64,000 nt of DNA, taken from positions 22,635,363 to 22,699,362 of the forward strand of contig NC_045130.1 in NCBI RefSeq assembly GCF_007655135.1. The letters are read 5' to 3'. Positions 24,789 to 36,635 of this stretch are shown here, piece by piece (the stretch's first letter is position 1; each line of letters begins with the position of its first letter). The DNA comes from Punica granatum. Taxonomy: Eukaryota > Streptophyta > Magnoliopsida > Myrtales > Lythraceae. Made by a program: the position numbers and the translations under genes. The notes beneath the pieces were generated by a model. That model was not told the DNA's origin, did not search any database, and saw only the letters and a list, made by a program, of their open reading frames with translations.

Positions 24789-24806
24789 TCCCCAGTGGAG
24801 TCGCCA
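24789..24806 (-). other. Primer binding site of Element 2
   Basis: TGGCGACTCCACTGGGGA on the minus strand, three bases after the 5' LTR. It would pair with a tRNA 3' end to start reverse transcription. Ogre elements are known to use tRNA-Arg; the tRNA was not checked here. Confidence 0.85.
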
Positions 24807-24809
24807 AGC

Positions 24810-27800
24810 TGTGCGCACCCGAATTTGATCTCGTCGGGGCACGCATGAGCCCGCCTAAGCAAACGCGGCTTGGGAGTGTCCACCTTCCCGAGGACGCGCG
24901 ACGGACGCACGTGAGAAGGAGTCGCCACTTGCCATTTTACGACCTGAAGGTCGAGGGCCGGCAAGTTACCCGGGTCTAGGGGTACGGGGTACACCTAAAT
25001 GCTAAGGCAATGGTCGTATGGAACCGGAAGTTTCGAATTCGGGGGTTCTATTACGTGCGGGCCTATATCCCGCACGCCCTTTCGGTACTCTAGCTTGCTA
25101 GGCTTGCCATTTTATTTATTTACCGCGTGATTTAGAGTTGCGCTCGACTCTCCCGTTTTGACACCGTAAATTCGTTGAAGTGATCAAGTTGGGCCAAGAG
25201 TCCGAAAGATGAGTAGGCTTGTGCATCGAGGAATCGGTTCACTATCTTAGCGTTACAGTTCATCGAACCATGATGGTCGATTCCCTGCGCGAACCGAGAC
25301 CGCGAGTATTCGAGCTTACTCATCTCTTGGTGATAATAGACCAACTCGACCGATTCGACACTCGGACCTCTCGCCCACCGATCGGGGATCCTTACAAGTG
25401 AATGATTATACAAATAAAATCCTCGCAATATTCTCTCGAATAATTACAAAGTACAACTGAATAAGTAAATGGATCCCGATATTGGGCCAATATTCCGCTC
25501 CGGCTCACCGTGTGTTTTGAATGACCGGTAAACGAATTAAGGCAACGCGGGCTCGAAGAGCCAGGGGTCGGTACCGATCGAACTGACGGTTTGTAGAAAA
25601 ACGACATGTTTCCACTGTAACCGTTGGATCGATCGAGCTCCCGGGTGATATCCAGACACGTTTCACGCGCTCAATCCAAATCCGCCTTCCACATAGGCCG
25701 TATTCGGAGTGTGACGGTGAATCGAGGCTAGATCCCATTCCGCACTCGGGTTGCACGCGCTCGGTGAGTTAAAAGGCGTTGGACCTCGTGTTCGGTGATT
25801 TGGGGCGTTGGACCCCATGTAACACGTGACCTATGGGTTCGGGCCCGAACCGCAATAAATCATCGAAAGCAAGAATAAAACAGAAGAAAACTGATATAAC
25901 TGACACAATACAGAAAGCAACTGACAATTACTAATAAGTGTCGGTGAATACAAACGAATTGTGTATTAGGCCGAATATACGTGATTTAATCAGTTATTAT
26001 CCGTGGTTGATTGGCAAACAATGCATCTAACCTAGGCAAACATAGAGGGCGGGCTAGGATAAGGTTCTAAGCCATTTACATGTGTGTGTTTGTTTTATGA
26101 CTTTCATTCAGTTAAGTGTCACTGTGGTTTCACCGAATTAGCCAAACTCGTGTTTTGACTCTAGATTGGGATCTATTATCCCACCTATCCATTATCTAGG
26201 GTTCGATTAGGCCGAATGTACGATTAATCCGGTTGTTCGTGTTTTGCAACTGAAATAAAATGCTTCCCACCGAATTTACGATAGGAAGATGGAAACACCG
26301 AGAGTGGGCGGAATGGGTCGTGCGAATGAGACTCGCACCCGGACGGGTGGCCCTTTTCCGTCCATAGATCGAGGTATTTCCGACTTCCTAGCGCCTAGGG
26401 TATCGGTGAATTACGGGATGACGATTATGTCCTTGGATGATAAAGTTGCAATATTCATGTATGAATGGGAGATCGCATCACGCGAAGGAGTCTAAGAAGG
26501 ACTCTCGTGCCACGACTCGGACCGCCTCAAATCGGGCCCGGACTCGAGTCGTGGCATGTGAGTACTCCCTAGACATCAATTCTATTCGTGTTATGCGACT
26601 CGGTATTTTGAAATTGTGAATTTTTAATGGAAAAGGACACTCTCGCCGTTCCGTGAATCATCGATGCGTTTACAAATTAATAACCAATTTGCCCAATTGT
26701 TTAATCTGAGTGTTTTAATTAATCGAATAGTACATCCCGTTTTCCCATTTTTGTGAAATTGTTCGGTGGTTATCAATTTGTATCACAATCACTGATTCGA
26801 TGGGTGATTATCCAAATTAACATATTTAATGAATAACCGATACACGATCGACAATTAAATGGAAGATACAATCACACACAACTCTAAGAACCAATTCCCA
26901 AACGGGAGAAGAGGCCGACCTAGACTTGAGAAGAGCCACGGGACACTTGATCACGCCCCGATGGAGGTGACTGAACATTTCCTTGGCTCATCCCCGAGTC
27001 TTGAGCGGTCTCTTACACCGATTTCAATTGTTTCTTGCATGCTTCACGTACCATATAAATCATCAATACGAGCGTTCAATAAAAGGGTGCCGTCATGACA
27101 TCAAGCATATGAACAAACACACGAAATGAACACGAACATCATGTTTAATGAAATTTGCGATACTACATTTGGCTTATTCAGCACCCGTGAGGACCTCTCC
27201 CCCCTAGATCTCGAATGTTTCTCACCGTATTATCGTATCTTGGTCACGGTTAAGGGGATCACGACTATAGAGATGACCTAATCCGAAAGGATGAGGCGAC
27301 CACGAACTCTAGAGAGCCAAAAGGGCTCACGGCCTCCCTTAGGAGGTTTGGCCGAGAGGCCTCACGGCTCTCTTGAGTTGGTGACGGTCTCATCCCAACG
27401 GATCCTAACCACCTCGTACTATGTATGCATGGTCATACGAAATATGGACGTAACAATGGAAATAAAATGCGTAACGATGCATGCTTTGCATGGGGAGTTC
27501 GAATCTAAAAAAAAGGTGACATCTTTTATGTATCCCGGTTCTCCAATCCTCGTTATCGTTTCATTCAAACAAATATCGGGGATCCTAACTCCTCTAAGTT
27601 GTAGAGAGACGTTACCTAGGCTTGATGTGCGAGGGAAAGAGTCGGGGAAGTGGCCGTGGGAGTCGCAAGACTCGGCTTGAAGTCGCGGATGGGTGACCCG
27701 GGTAGAAAACAGCCGCGGCCAGTCGGGGAAAAACAAGTCGGCACGCTTGCTCCGGTCACGGCACGGTGCGAGGTCGGGTTCGTTGGACTCCTAAGAGGCG

Positions 27801-29707
27801 GATCTACACGAGCACGGGCAGACCCGAGCGTGCCAAGGCCTGAACAAACCCGAAAATGTGAGAGAAAACTCGGTAAAAATGAGGAAAACCCGGTTTGAGA
27901 GAAACGGGTGAATGACGGTTGTGCACGGTCGATCGGGCCTCGGACCGTGACCACCTCTTCACGGGGGAGAGTGAGGGTTGTGAGGGACCCTTTGAACGTG
28001 ATGGCACGACTCGCCGCAGTCGTGGGAAGAAATGGCACGTGGCTTGCTCGGTGTGCGCGGCTATGGAAGTCTCGGGACCCGAAAGTTCTCACGGCTGGAA
28101 CGGGGTGTTGGAGGCCTCGAATCGAAAATCTAAGCCCGGAAATGGACTTAGGGGGTGGGAAATATGTAGGCTAGGAAGTTTGATGATTTTTGGCTTAAGT
28201 CGGGTCGGGTGGTTACCGGAATACCGGGTGGTTTTCCGGCGATTTTAGCCAGTTTCGGCCTTGGCACGGGCTGAACGAAAGTGAGGGAGAGGGCTAGAGC
28301 TTGAGAGGATTCTAGAGAGAAATTGGCTTGAGAGAGAGTGAGAATGAAGAAGTGATTAGGCCTAATGGTGAAAGGGGCTTTATAGGCTAGGCTAATGGCC
28401 CGATTAAGAGAAGCTAAGTGCAGTTAGGGGGGGGATTAGTGGGCTGCCGAAATTAGAGGGGCATTGATGAGGGGAAAATGTCATGTTGAGTGTAGGGGAA
28501 GGCAAAGGAGGGTGATAGGTGTGATGGATGTGTAAGAGGAAGTGATGGATGTGTAAGAGGTGTAAGAAGATTTGAATTTTGTGGTGGGGGGAAGCTTGAG
28601 CCGCCGGCCATAGGGGCAAGCCGTGGCTTATTGCGGCTGAGCCGCGGCTTGAGGGTTTGAGCCGTGGCTTGGGGTTGAGCCGTGGCTTGATGGCTCGGCT
28701 TGGCTGAGCTGTGGGTCCCGTTCGATTGTGAGAAAAGCCGAAAAATGCTTGAAACCCGATTGAGCTTGCATCCGACCTCCGATGTCCAATTAATTTGAAG
28801 ATTTGGAATGCTTGAACTACGAGAATTTGAACGAGCCCAATATCGCCATGCGTCGTGTGGACGAACGTTCGGGCGACTCGACGCCTCGAGAGTCGGTTTT
28901 GCCTCGTTTGGACATTCGGAGTGGAGTTTAGTGCCCCTCGACCCCCGATTGACCTTTGTGCATCCTTGCATTTGTTTTGGCGATCCTTTTGCCCCGTGAG
29001 TGATTGTTGGCTCGTCGTCCTCGGTCGGGGACCGTTGGCCCGGGAAGACCTAGGGACTTTGACCAGGGTTTTCTCAGTGTGCCCTGAATATCTTGAGGTG
29101 CTCGGGGATCGTTGTGAGGTGCCCGGAAATCGTTGCGATCTCTGTTTTCCGTGGAAATGCCCCGAAGGTTCGCCGGGAGACGTTCGTGCCCACTGAAACG
29201 TAGCTCGGGAGAACGAGTCGAGTTCCGGAAGGTTGTCTGAAGCTTGTTCCCCGGCCCTGGTGGTCCCTGGATGCCTCTAAGCCCGTTTTGAGGGGCCGTT
29301 TGCTTGTCAGTGGGGCGAATCCCAGGAGCTCTGTCAGAAAAGGCGTCCGTGGGGGATCGGGGTGTCCCGGCTTAAGCAGGATGCCCCGGAAATGCGCTCG
29401 GACGTGTCATTGGTCACTTTGGCACTGAGAGGGATTTTTGGAGTCCCATATTGGGCACCTTTCGGTGCTTCGGTGACTCGATGATGAATAGTGCCACAAT
29501 GTCAGCTCCGTCGTTTCGGGGATTCCTTGTTCATTCGTTCTTCCGATGGCTTTCCTCCGCTTTTCTCAGTAGACCGTGCTCTTCTCCTATTGCTCATGAC
29601 CCCATGCTCGCCTACTTGTCTCTGTTTGCCGGGTGATGAATAGTGTCCCGGGCCTCGGTGGGAAATCCTCGTGTGGGAAGCCGGTGGGCCAAAATGGGGT
29701 GCTGACA
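24810..29707 (-). mobile_element. 5' LTR of Element 2
   Basis: 4898 bp with the same termini as the 3' LTR. It is about 124 bp shorter, because sequence matching 16570-16695 is missing after TTCAGCACC (near 27184). The probable TATA box is CTATAAAG on the minus strand at 28378-28385. A sense-strand ORF runs from 28092 to 27616. Confidence 0.9.
28378..28385 (-). promoter_or_regulatory. Probable TATA box, Element 2 5' LTR
   Basis: CTATAAAG on the minus strand in the same context as in the 3' LTR. As the 5' LTR copy, it would be the one driving element RNA. Confidence 0.6.
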
Positions 29708-29712
29708 CCAAC

Positions 29713-30463
29713 TACCGAATATACGGTAAGAGGATAGAAACACCGAACGGGCTACCCCTTTCTATCCATAGATCGTGGTGGTTCGATCTCCTTAACGTCT
29801 AGGATATCGGCGGATCACGAAATGACGGTTATGCCCTTGGGCGGTAAAATGTGTGAAGTGCATGTGTAAAATGGAGATCGCGTGACACGAAGAGGTCCAA
29901 AGAGAACTCACGTATTTCGATTTGAGCAGCCTCAAATTGGGCTCGGACTCGAGTTGTAGCACGCGAGTGCTCCCCAGACACTGATTCTATTCGTGTTATA
30001 CGTCTCGATGTTATGAAATTGTGCATTTTGAAAAGGGCATTTCCACCGTTTCGTAATCCGGCGATGCGTTTACAAATTGATATTCGGTTTGTCCAATTAT
30101 TTAGGCCAAATGGTTTAATTAGTCCAATGACACGTCACATTTCTCTGTTTGTGGGATTATTTAGTGATTATGTCTTCGAGTCATGAAAGTTATGGATTCG
30201 ATGGGCGATCGTTCAAAACTAACGCGCCTAACATGGGAGCTAACGTGTAATCAACGATTAAACGAAAAAAGAAATTACACTCAATTCCAAGAGCCGATTT
30301 CGAAGCAACAAAAGAGGCCAACTTAAACTCAAAGAGGGTCACGGGGAATTCGGTCATTCCATAATAGAGATGACCGAATATTTCCTTGACTCAATTTGAT
30401 TTCTGGATGGTCTCTCGTATCGGTTCTAATCGTTTCTTGCATGCATAAAACGTCAAACATGAT
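29713..30463 (-). mobile_element. Minus-strand LTR, right part (copy G)
   Basis: It continues copy G after Element 2: the TACCGAATATACGG start matches the position expected from the intact Element 2 LTR (near 15655). It ends at 30463, where the LTR of copy C begins with TGTACGGACC. No gene. Confidence 0.75.
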
Positions 30464-33400
30464 TGTACGGACCCGAATGTGGACTCTCGTCGGGGCCCGC
30501 ATGCGCGCTATTGGATCACGCGGCTTGGGAGTGCCCACCTTCCCGTGGGGACGCGTGACGGACACACATGATAGAAGGAGTCGCCACTTATCATTTTACG
30601 ACCCGTAGGTCGAAGGCGGATAAGTTACCCGAGGTCTAGGGGTATGGAACACCTGGTTGTTGTTAAGGCATTGGTCTATGCGGAACAGGAAAGTCCGTGT
30701 TCGGGGGTTCATGTTACGTGCGGGCCTATATCCCGCACGCCGTTTCGATACTCTGGTTTGCTAGGCTTGCATGTTTTATTATTTACCGCGTGGATTAAGT
30801 TGCACTCAGCTCGCACGTTTTGACACTGGAGATTTGATGAACTAAACGATGTCGGTGGAGAAGCCGAGAGAGAAGTAAACCCCGTGTGTCGGGGAATTGG
30901 TTCACAATCTTGCGTTACAGTTCATCGAACCATGGAGGTTGAATCCCTGCGTGAACCAGAACCGCGAGTTCTTGGACTTACTTTCCTTTGGGCAAGCATT
31001 AGACCGATTCGATTAATTCGACTCTCGGACCGTTCGCTTACCGACTTGAATTCTTACAAAATGAATGTACAGAATAAAATCCTTACAATGCTTACCGACT
31101 TGAATTCTTACAAAATGAATGTACAGAATAAATACAACTTGCAAATGGCTGAATTCCAGTCGACTCGCGTTTGGTTATTATTCTGCTCTAACTCATCGTG
31201 AGTTTAGGGAAAAGACCGAAGAATTGAAATTTAATGCACGCTCTCACTGAATAGGGTGTTGGACCCTGTGAGTGTTGATTAGGGCGTCGAATCCTGTGAT
31301 CGATGATTAGGGCGTTGAACCCTAATATTGTTCGGCCTAGGGATTAGGCTCGACCCGCATGACAAACAGGTGCAGAAAGATAACACGCAACATGTTAATA
31401 ACAGACAAAGTGTTTGTTACTATCAATTGTACGTGTCTTAGCAAGTTTATTGACCCATGGCTGTTTTTGCAAGCAAATGCCATATTCTAAGCAAGCAATC
31501 ATGTTCAAAATATTTAGCATTCGGCTTTGCTTTTGAGAACCTGATGAACAAGATATTCGCAGTCAAGTCTCATGTGTGTGGATTGCTTTTACAGTGATTC
31601 GGTGTTGTGACACTGAATTACCACTGAATTGATCCAAAGTTGTATTTTGACTCTAGATTTGGAACCTAGAGTTCCACCTAACCATTTTCTAGCATTTTGT
31701 TAAGTCGAGTGAAATGATTAGTCAGGCAATTGTATTTTCGATGCAGAATACCCGACTAGCACCCTAAACGATGCTAAGATGACACCAAATCACAAAATGA
31801 TGTTTTTGCCCTTGATTTGAAAATTTGTTTTTCGAAAAGGGAACAACACAATACGGATTTGAAAGTATGAGGGTTTTGAAAAGGGCTTTAACACCGTTTT
31901 GTAATTCGTCGACGCAAGTTACAAATTATTGTTCAATTCATGCAAACTTATTTAAATTGAATGAATTAATCGTGTGAGCGTCCCGATTAGCCCGTTCGTG
32001 GAATTAATGCTCAAAGTTATTGCCGAATGCATTAATTGTGAAAACGATTCGTGATTCGACAACCGAGATGGTTTCACAAGGATCGAGGATAATTTGGTCA
32101 AATAACCAAAGATACCCTCATAACCGAATGAACCCAAATAAGTCATCGATATTCGAATCCATGCATGTTTTGCTTGAAAGACATTTCATGTGAGGTTCTT
32201 GATGTAAAGAAACTTGTAAATTGCACGAGATCCGAGAACGGACTTAAAACGGAAGGAGGAAGCCTCATGGAACCCGAATAACTCCATGAAACTCTCGGCC
32301 AATTCTCCTTGGAGAAAGCCGAGAGATCTCATGGCCCGTATTAGGTTCCACGAGATTTCCACGTCTTGTTTTGAATCATTTCTCGCATGCTCAAACAACA
32401 AACACGATAAATGACACATTTTTGACAAAAGCCGGTATTGCCATGATTTGTTTAACACATTCAAACATGGAAGCATGCACAAACATGTTATTTACGGAAT
32501 CGATTAAACAATACCGACTTCATGCACGTAAGAAAACACGAGAAAACTCGGGAATCGAGCTTGGATCGGACTAAGAAGGCCGATCTTAACCCGAGGAAAG
32601 CAAGCCAAGCCTCGGTCACCTCTTCTTGAGGCAAACCCGAGAGCTCTTTTGCTTGTTTCGGGTTGGGATGGTCTTCCGAGTGACGATCCAAACGTTTCCC
32701 GACATGCTAACATGTTATATGATGACGAGCATGCATAATATAACGTGAAAATGCATAAAAATTAAATCTTGCAGATGGAATATGTCATATACTCCATATC
32801 ACTCCATAGCCATGCAAAAATATAAAAATTCCTAACTCCTCTAAGTCGAGAATGTTTTACCTAGCCTCGTGATACGAGAAAAGAGTCGGGGAAGTGTTCG
32901 AGAGTCGGGTGACTCGGTTGAACGCTTGGAGGGATGCTCGGGTGCAAAGGATGCATGTTCGGGTAAGGATGGCACGCGGGAAGACGTCAGGTGCGCGGGC
33001 AGGGCACGCGGGCGCGCGAGAGCACGCGGCTGTACGCGGGTACTGTTCACCCGAGAGCATGGTCTTCGCCCGAAATGAAGAAATCAACCTGAAATGAAGA
33101 GCAAATGACTTCAAACCAAAAATCTAAGTTCATAAATGAACTCCTTGGGTCCAAAACATGTGGTCCATGGAGTTTGAGAATATTTGAACTTAAGTCAGGA
33201 TGATGAACACCGGCTTCCGAGTTAAGAACTTCGGGTTTTGTTCGATGTTTTCTTTTTGGTTTTTCAAAGCTAAAGCTTGCTGGTTCTTGGGTGCTCTTGG
33301 CTATGGAGTTTGAGAGGTTTTCTAGAGGGAGAATGCTTGGAGAGAGTGTGCAAGAGGAGAAGTTAATAACTTAATAACAAATATGCAATATATAGGCAAA

Positions 33401-34466
33401 GCTAATGACACAATTAGCAAAAGCAAGTGCTCTTAACCCCCATGCTTAGCAAATTTCGGCCACTTAATGAGGATGAGGATGAATGTGAGCCAAGTATCAT
33501 TCATGTGGAAGAGCCAAGAGCATTGATGAGCATTGATGAAGGCTTGAGTGTTGTCTTCAAACTTCTTGGATATTTTTATGCAAGAGTGCAAGTTGGCTTC
33601 TTGCATTGAAGAAGAAGAAGCCGAAACTTCTAGGGCAAGGGGTGACTCATCTTGGGAAGCCCGTGGGTCCCATGACGGAAGAGGAGAAACCGGGAAAAAG
33701 CTCGGGTCTCGATTGATCGCATATTTGAAACTCGTGGTTCGAATTGAATGTTGAATTATCGATATACGCGAGGAAACATATTTAGTGAGTCAGAGATTGG
33801 CATTTTCCGTGAGAAATTGCCAAATGTCTGTATGAGGCTCGGAAGTCGATTTTGCTCCTTTTATGCATTCAGAGCGAGGTTACCCACTTCTGACAACATA
33901 TCTTGTATCTGCATCCCATGTCGGTCATTTGGACATAAATTGTCAAATTACGTGGGTACATGACCCTTAAGCTGGTAATGTAAATATGGTGCCGAAGATG
34001 TCCTAAGAGGCCGAAACTGGATTTCTCAGATTGCTTTTTGAGTTGCTTGGGCGATCCGGAGATCACTGTGATCTCTAGTTGTTGAGATTGGGCCTCTAAG
34101 GACATGAAAAGTGCATCTGAGACCCTTAAAGCACTGCTTGGGGGGTCTAGATGAGTTGTGTGATTCATTCCGACGATTCCACATTGAGCCTTGAGAAGGC
34201 TATCATAGTGTAAGGTAGGCATCCGGCGTCAAGTTTCCCCAAAGAGGACATCCGGATATGAATTTCCACTGAAAATGGCCTTTTATGCTCCTCGGAGGTT
34301 ACTCGGGAAACTGAAAAGGGTTCTGCTGTCTGATTTGCCCAATTGCGTCTGTCCGCTGGAGTTTTTGGGGCAATATAGGGTCAACTTTGTTTGTCGTTAT
34401 TCCATCAGACCAGTCTCCGGTTATGCTCTTCCAAAGAGGGGTATGCCCGTTTTGTCGCTCGGAAGT
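30464..34466 (-). mobile_element. 3' LTR of minus-strand copy C, left part, split by Element 1
   Basis: It starts with TGTACGGACC and is related to, but distinct from, the Element 1/2 LTR subfamily. It closely parallels copy D at 31780-34466. It ends with GAAGT (34462-34466), one copy of the Element 1 target site, and resumes at 60250. A weak TATA candidate (CTATATAT, minus) is at 33388-33395. No gene. Confidence 0.8.
31037..31132. repeat. 54-bp tandem duplication inside LTR
   Basis: A 42-bp segment beginning CTTACCGACTTGAATTC recurs exactly 54 bp later. It looks like a simple local duplication within the copy C LTR. Confidence 0.9.
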
Positions 34467-35790
34467 TGTCAACACCCCATTTTGGCCCACCGGCTTCCCG
34501 CACAAGAATTCCCGACTGAAGCTCGGGACACTATTCATCGCCCGGCAATCGGAGGCAAATAGGCGGGCACGGGGTCATGAACAATAAAGAAAAGCACGGT
34601 CCACTGAGAAAGGCGGAAGAAAGCAGTCAGAAGAACAGACGAACGAGGAATCCCGAAAACAACGGAGCTGGCACTGTGGCACTATTCATCACTGAGTCAC
34701 CGAAGCACCGAAAGGTGCCCAATATGGGGCTCCAAAAATCCCTCCCAGTGCCAAAATGACCAATGACACGTCCGGGCGCATTTCTGGGACATCCTGCTTA
34801 AGCCGGGACACCCCGATCCCCCACGGACGCCTTTTCAAACAGAGCTCCCGGGGTTCGCTCCACTAACAAGCAAATGGCCCCTCAAAACGGGTCTACAGGC
34901 GCCCAGGGACCACCAGGGCCGGGGAACAAGCTTCAGACAACCTTCCGGAACTCGGCTCGATCTCCCGAAGTACGTTTCAGTGATCACGAGCGCCTCCCGG
35001 TGAACCTTCGGGTATTTCCACGGAAAGCAGAGACCACAACGATCTCCGAGTACCTCACGATAATCTCCAAGCACCTCAAGGCATTCAGGGCACACTGAGA
35101 AAATCCCGGTCGAAGTCCCTAGGTCTTCCCGGGCCAACGGTCCCCGACCGAGGACAACGGGCCAACGATCCCCCACGGGGCAAAAGGATCGTCAAAACAA
35201 ATGCAAGGATGCACAAAGGTCAATCGGGGGTCGAGGGACACTAAACTCCACTCCGAATGTCCAAACGAGGCAAAACCGACTCTTGAGGCGTCGAGTCGCC
35301 CGAACGTTCGTCCACGCGATGCATGGTGATATTGGGCTCGTTCAAATCCTCGTAGTTCAAGCATTCCAAATCTTCAAATTAATTGGACATCGGAGGCCGG
35401 ATGCGCGTTCAATCAAGTTTCAAGCGTTTCCCGGCTTTTTCCTCAACCGAATGGGACCCACAGCCTAGCCAAGCCAAGCATCAAGCCGCGGCTCAACCCC
35501 AAGCCACGGCTTAACCCTCGGCTCGAATTGACAGCCCCAAGCCGTCGGCTCCTCCCTCCCACCGTCGGCTCCAAAGCTCCCCCCTCCACACAATTTGAAT
35601 TTTTGGCTCTTACACCCATCACTTCCTCTATCACCTCCCATCACCCATCCATCACACCCATTACTCCCCTTTGCCTTCCCCTTCACTCAACATGACCACT
35701 TCCCCTCCCTAACCTCTCTTTAATTTTCGGCAGCCCCTTTTCCCCCCTTAAACCACACTTAGCTTCACTTAATCACACCATTAGTCTTCC

Positions 35791-35798
35791 CTATAAAG
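35791..35798 (+). promoter_or_regulatory. Probable TATA box, Element 1 5' LTR
   Basis: CTATAAAG followed 35-60 bp later by CTTCATTCTCACTCTCTC, a pyrimidine patch typical of plant start regions. The 3' LTR has the same at 56516-56523. It would drive the genomic RNA. Confidence 0.65.
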
Positions 35799-36137
35799 CC
35801 TCTAGCATCATTAGTTCTAATGACTTCTTCATTCTCACTCTCTCTCAAGCCAACTTCTCTCTAAAGTCCTCTCAACTTTCAGCCCACTCCCATAGCTCGC
35901 GCCACCCCTTGCCAAGGCCGAAACCGGCCAAAACCGCCGGAAAACCACCCGGTATTCCGGTAACCACCCGACCCGACTTAAACCAAAAATCACCAAACTC
36001 CCTAACCTACATATTTTCCACCCCCTAAGTCCATTTCCGGGCTTAGATTCTCCATTTGAGGCCTCCATCATCATGTTCCAGCCGTGAAGAGAGTCGGGTC
36101 CCGATAACGTCACCCGCGTGATACCGAGCTTCTCGAC

Positions 36138-36635
36138 GTGCCGTTTCTTCCCACGACTTCGGAGAGTCGTGCCATCACGTTCAAAGGGTTCCTCACGACC
36201 CTCACTCTCCCCCGTGAAGAGGTGGTCACGGTCCGAGGGCCGATCAACCGTGCACAACAGCCATTCACCCGTTTCTCTCAAACCGGGTTTTCCCCATTTT
36301 TACCGAGTTTCCTCTCACGTTTTCGGGTTTATTCAGGCCTTGGCACGCTCGGGTCTGCCCGTGCTCCTCTAGATCCGCCTCTTAGGAGTCCAACGAGCCC
36401 GACCTTGCACCGTGCCGTGCCCGGAGCTCGCGTGCCAAGCCATTCTCCCGAGACTGCCGCGGCTGTCCTCCTCTCGGGTCACCCCACCCCGCGACCCCAA
36501 ACCGAGTCTTGCGACTCTCGTGGCCGCTTCCCCGACTCTTTCCCTCGTACATCGAGGCTAGGTAACATCTTACTACAACTTAGGAGGGTTAGAATCTTCG
36601 ATGTTTGTATGTATGAAGTGCGAATGAAGTCTTGA
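36138..36635 (+). other. LTR-internal ORF, 165 codons, function unknown
   Basis: It lies past the TATA box on the sense strand. Related frames stay open in the 3' LTR (56863-57285), both Element 2 LTRs (17601-17122 and 28092-27616, minus) and copy H (62623-63060). The shared core includes SRAITF(K/Q)G, LPREEVVTVRGP and DPPLRSPT. The solo LTR has the core but is frameshifted, and the C-terminus differs between copies. The antisense strand is also open here, so low stop density may explain it. No known domain was recognised. I do not claim that a protein is made. Confidence 0.25.

Larger units (their letters stand above)
14194..29707 (-). mobile_element. Complete LTR element without gag-pol (Element 2)
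   Basis: A 15.5-kb minus-strand element with both LTRs, primer binding site and polypurine tract. Flanking 5-bp copies are CTAAC (14189-14193) and CCAAC (29708-29712), one mismatch. Removing it rejoins copy G cleanly. The 5.6-kb internal region (19216-24809) carries leader, a decayed ORF1 end, 3' UTR and a long 29-bp array, but no gag, protease, RT, RNase H or integrase. This is the structure of a non-autonomous deletion derivative; any movement in that state would have needed proteins supplied by a relative (inference). The two LTRs are very similar except for a ~126-bp deletion in the 5' LTR, so insertion is fairly recent. Confidence 0.9.

Noticed and set aside
35835..36281. Antisense LTR ORF of 148 codons with relatives at 56563-57006 and elsewhere
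   Set aside because: It lies opposite the sense LTR ORF and the TATA-driven transcript; low stop density of the GC-rich stretch explains it at least as well.
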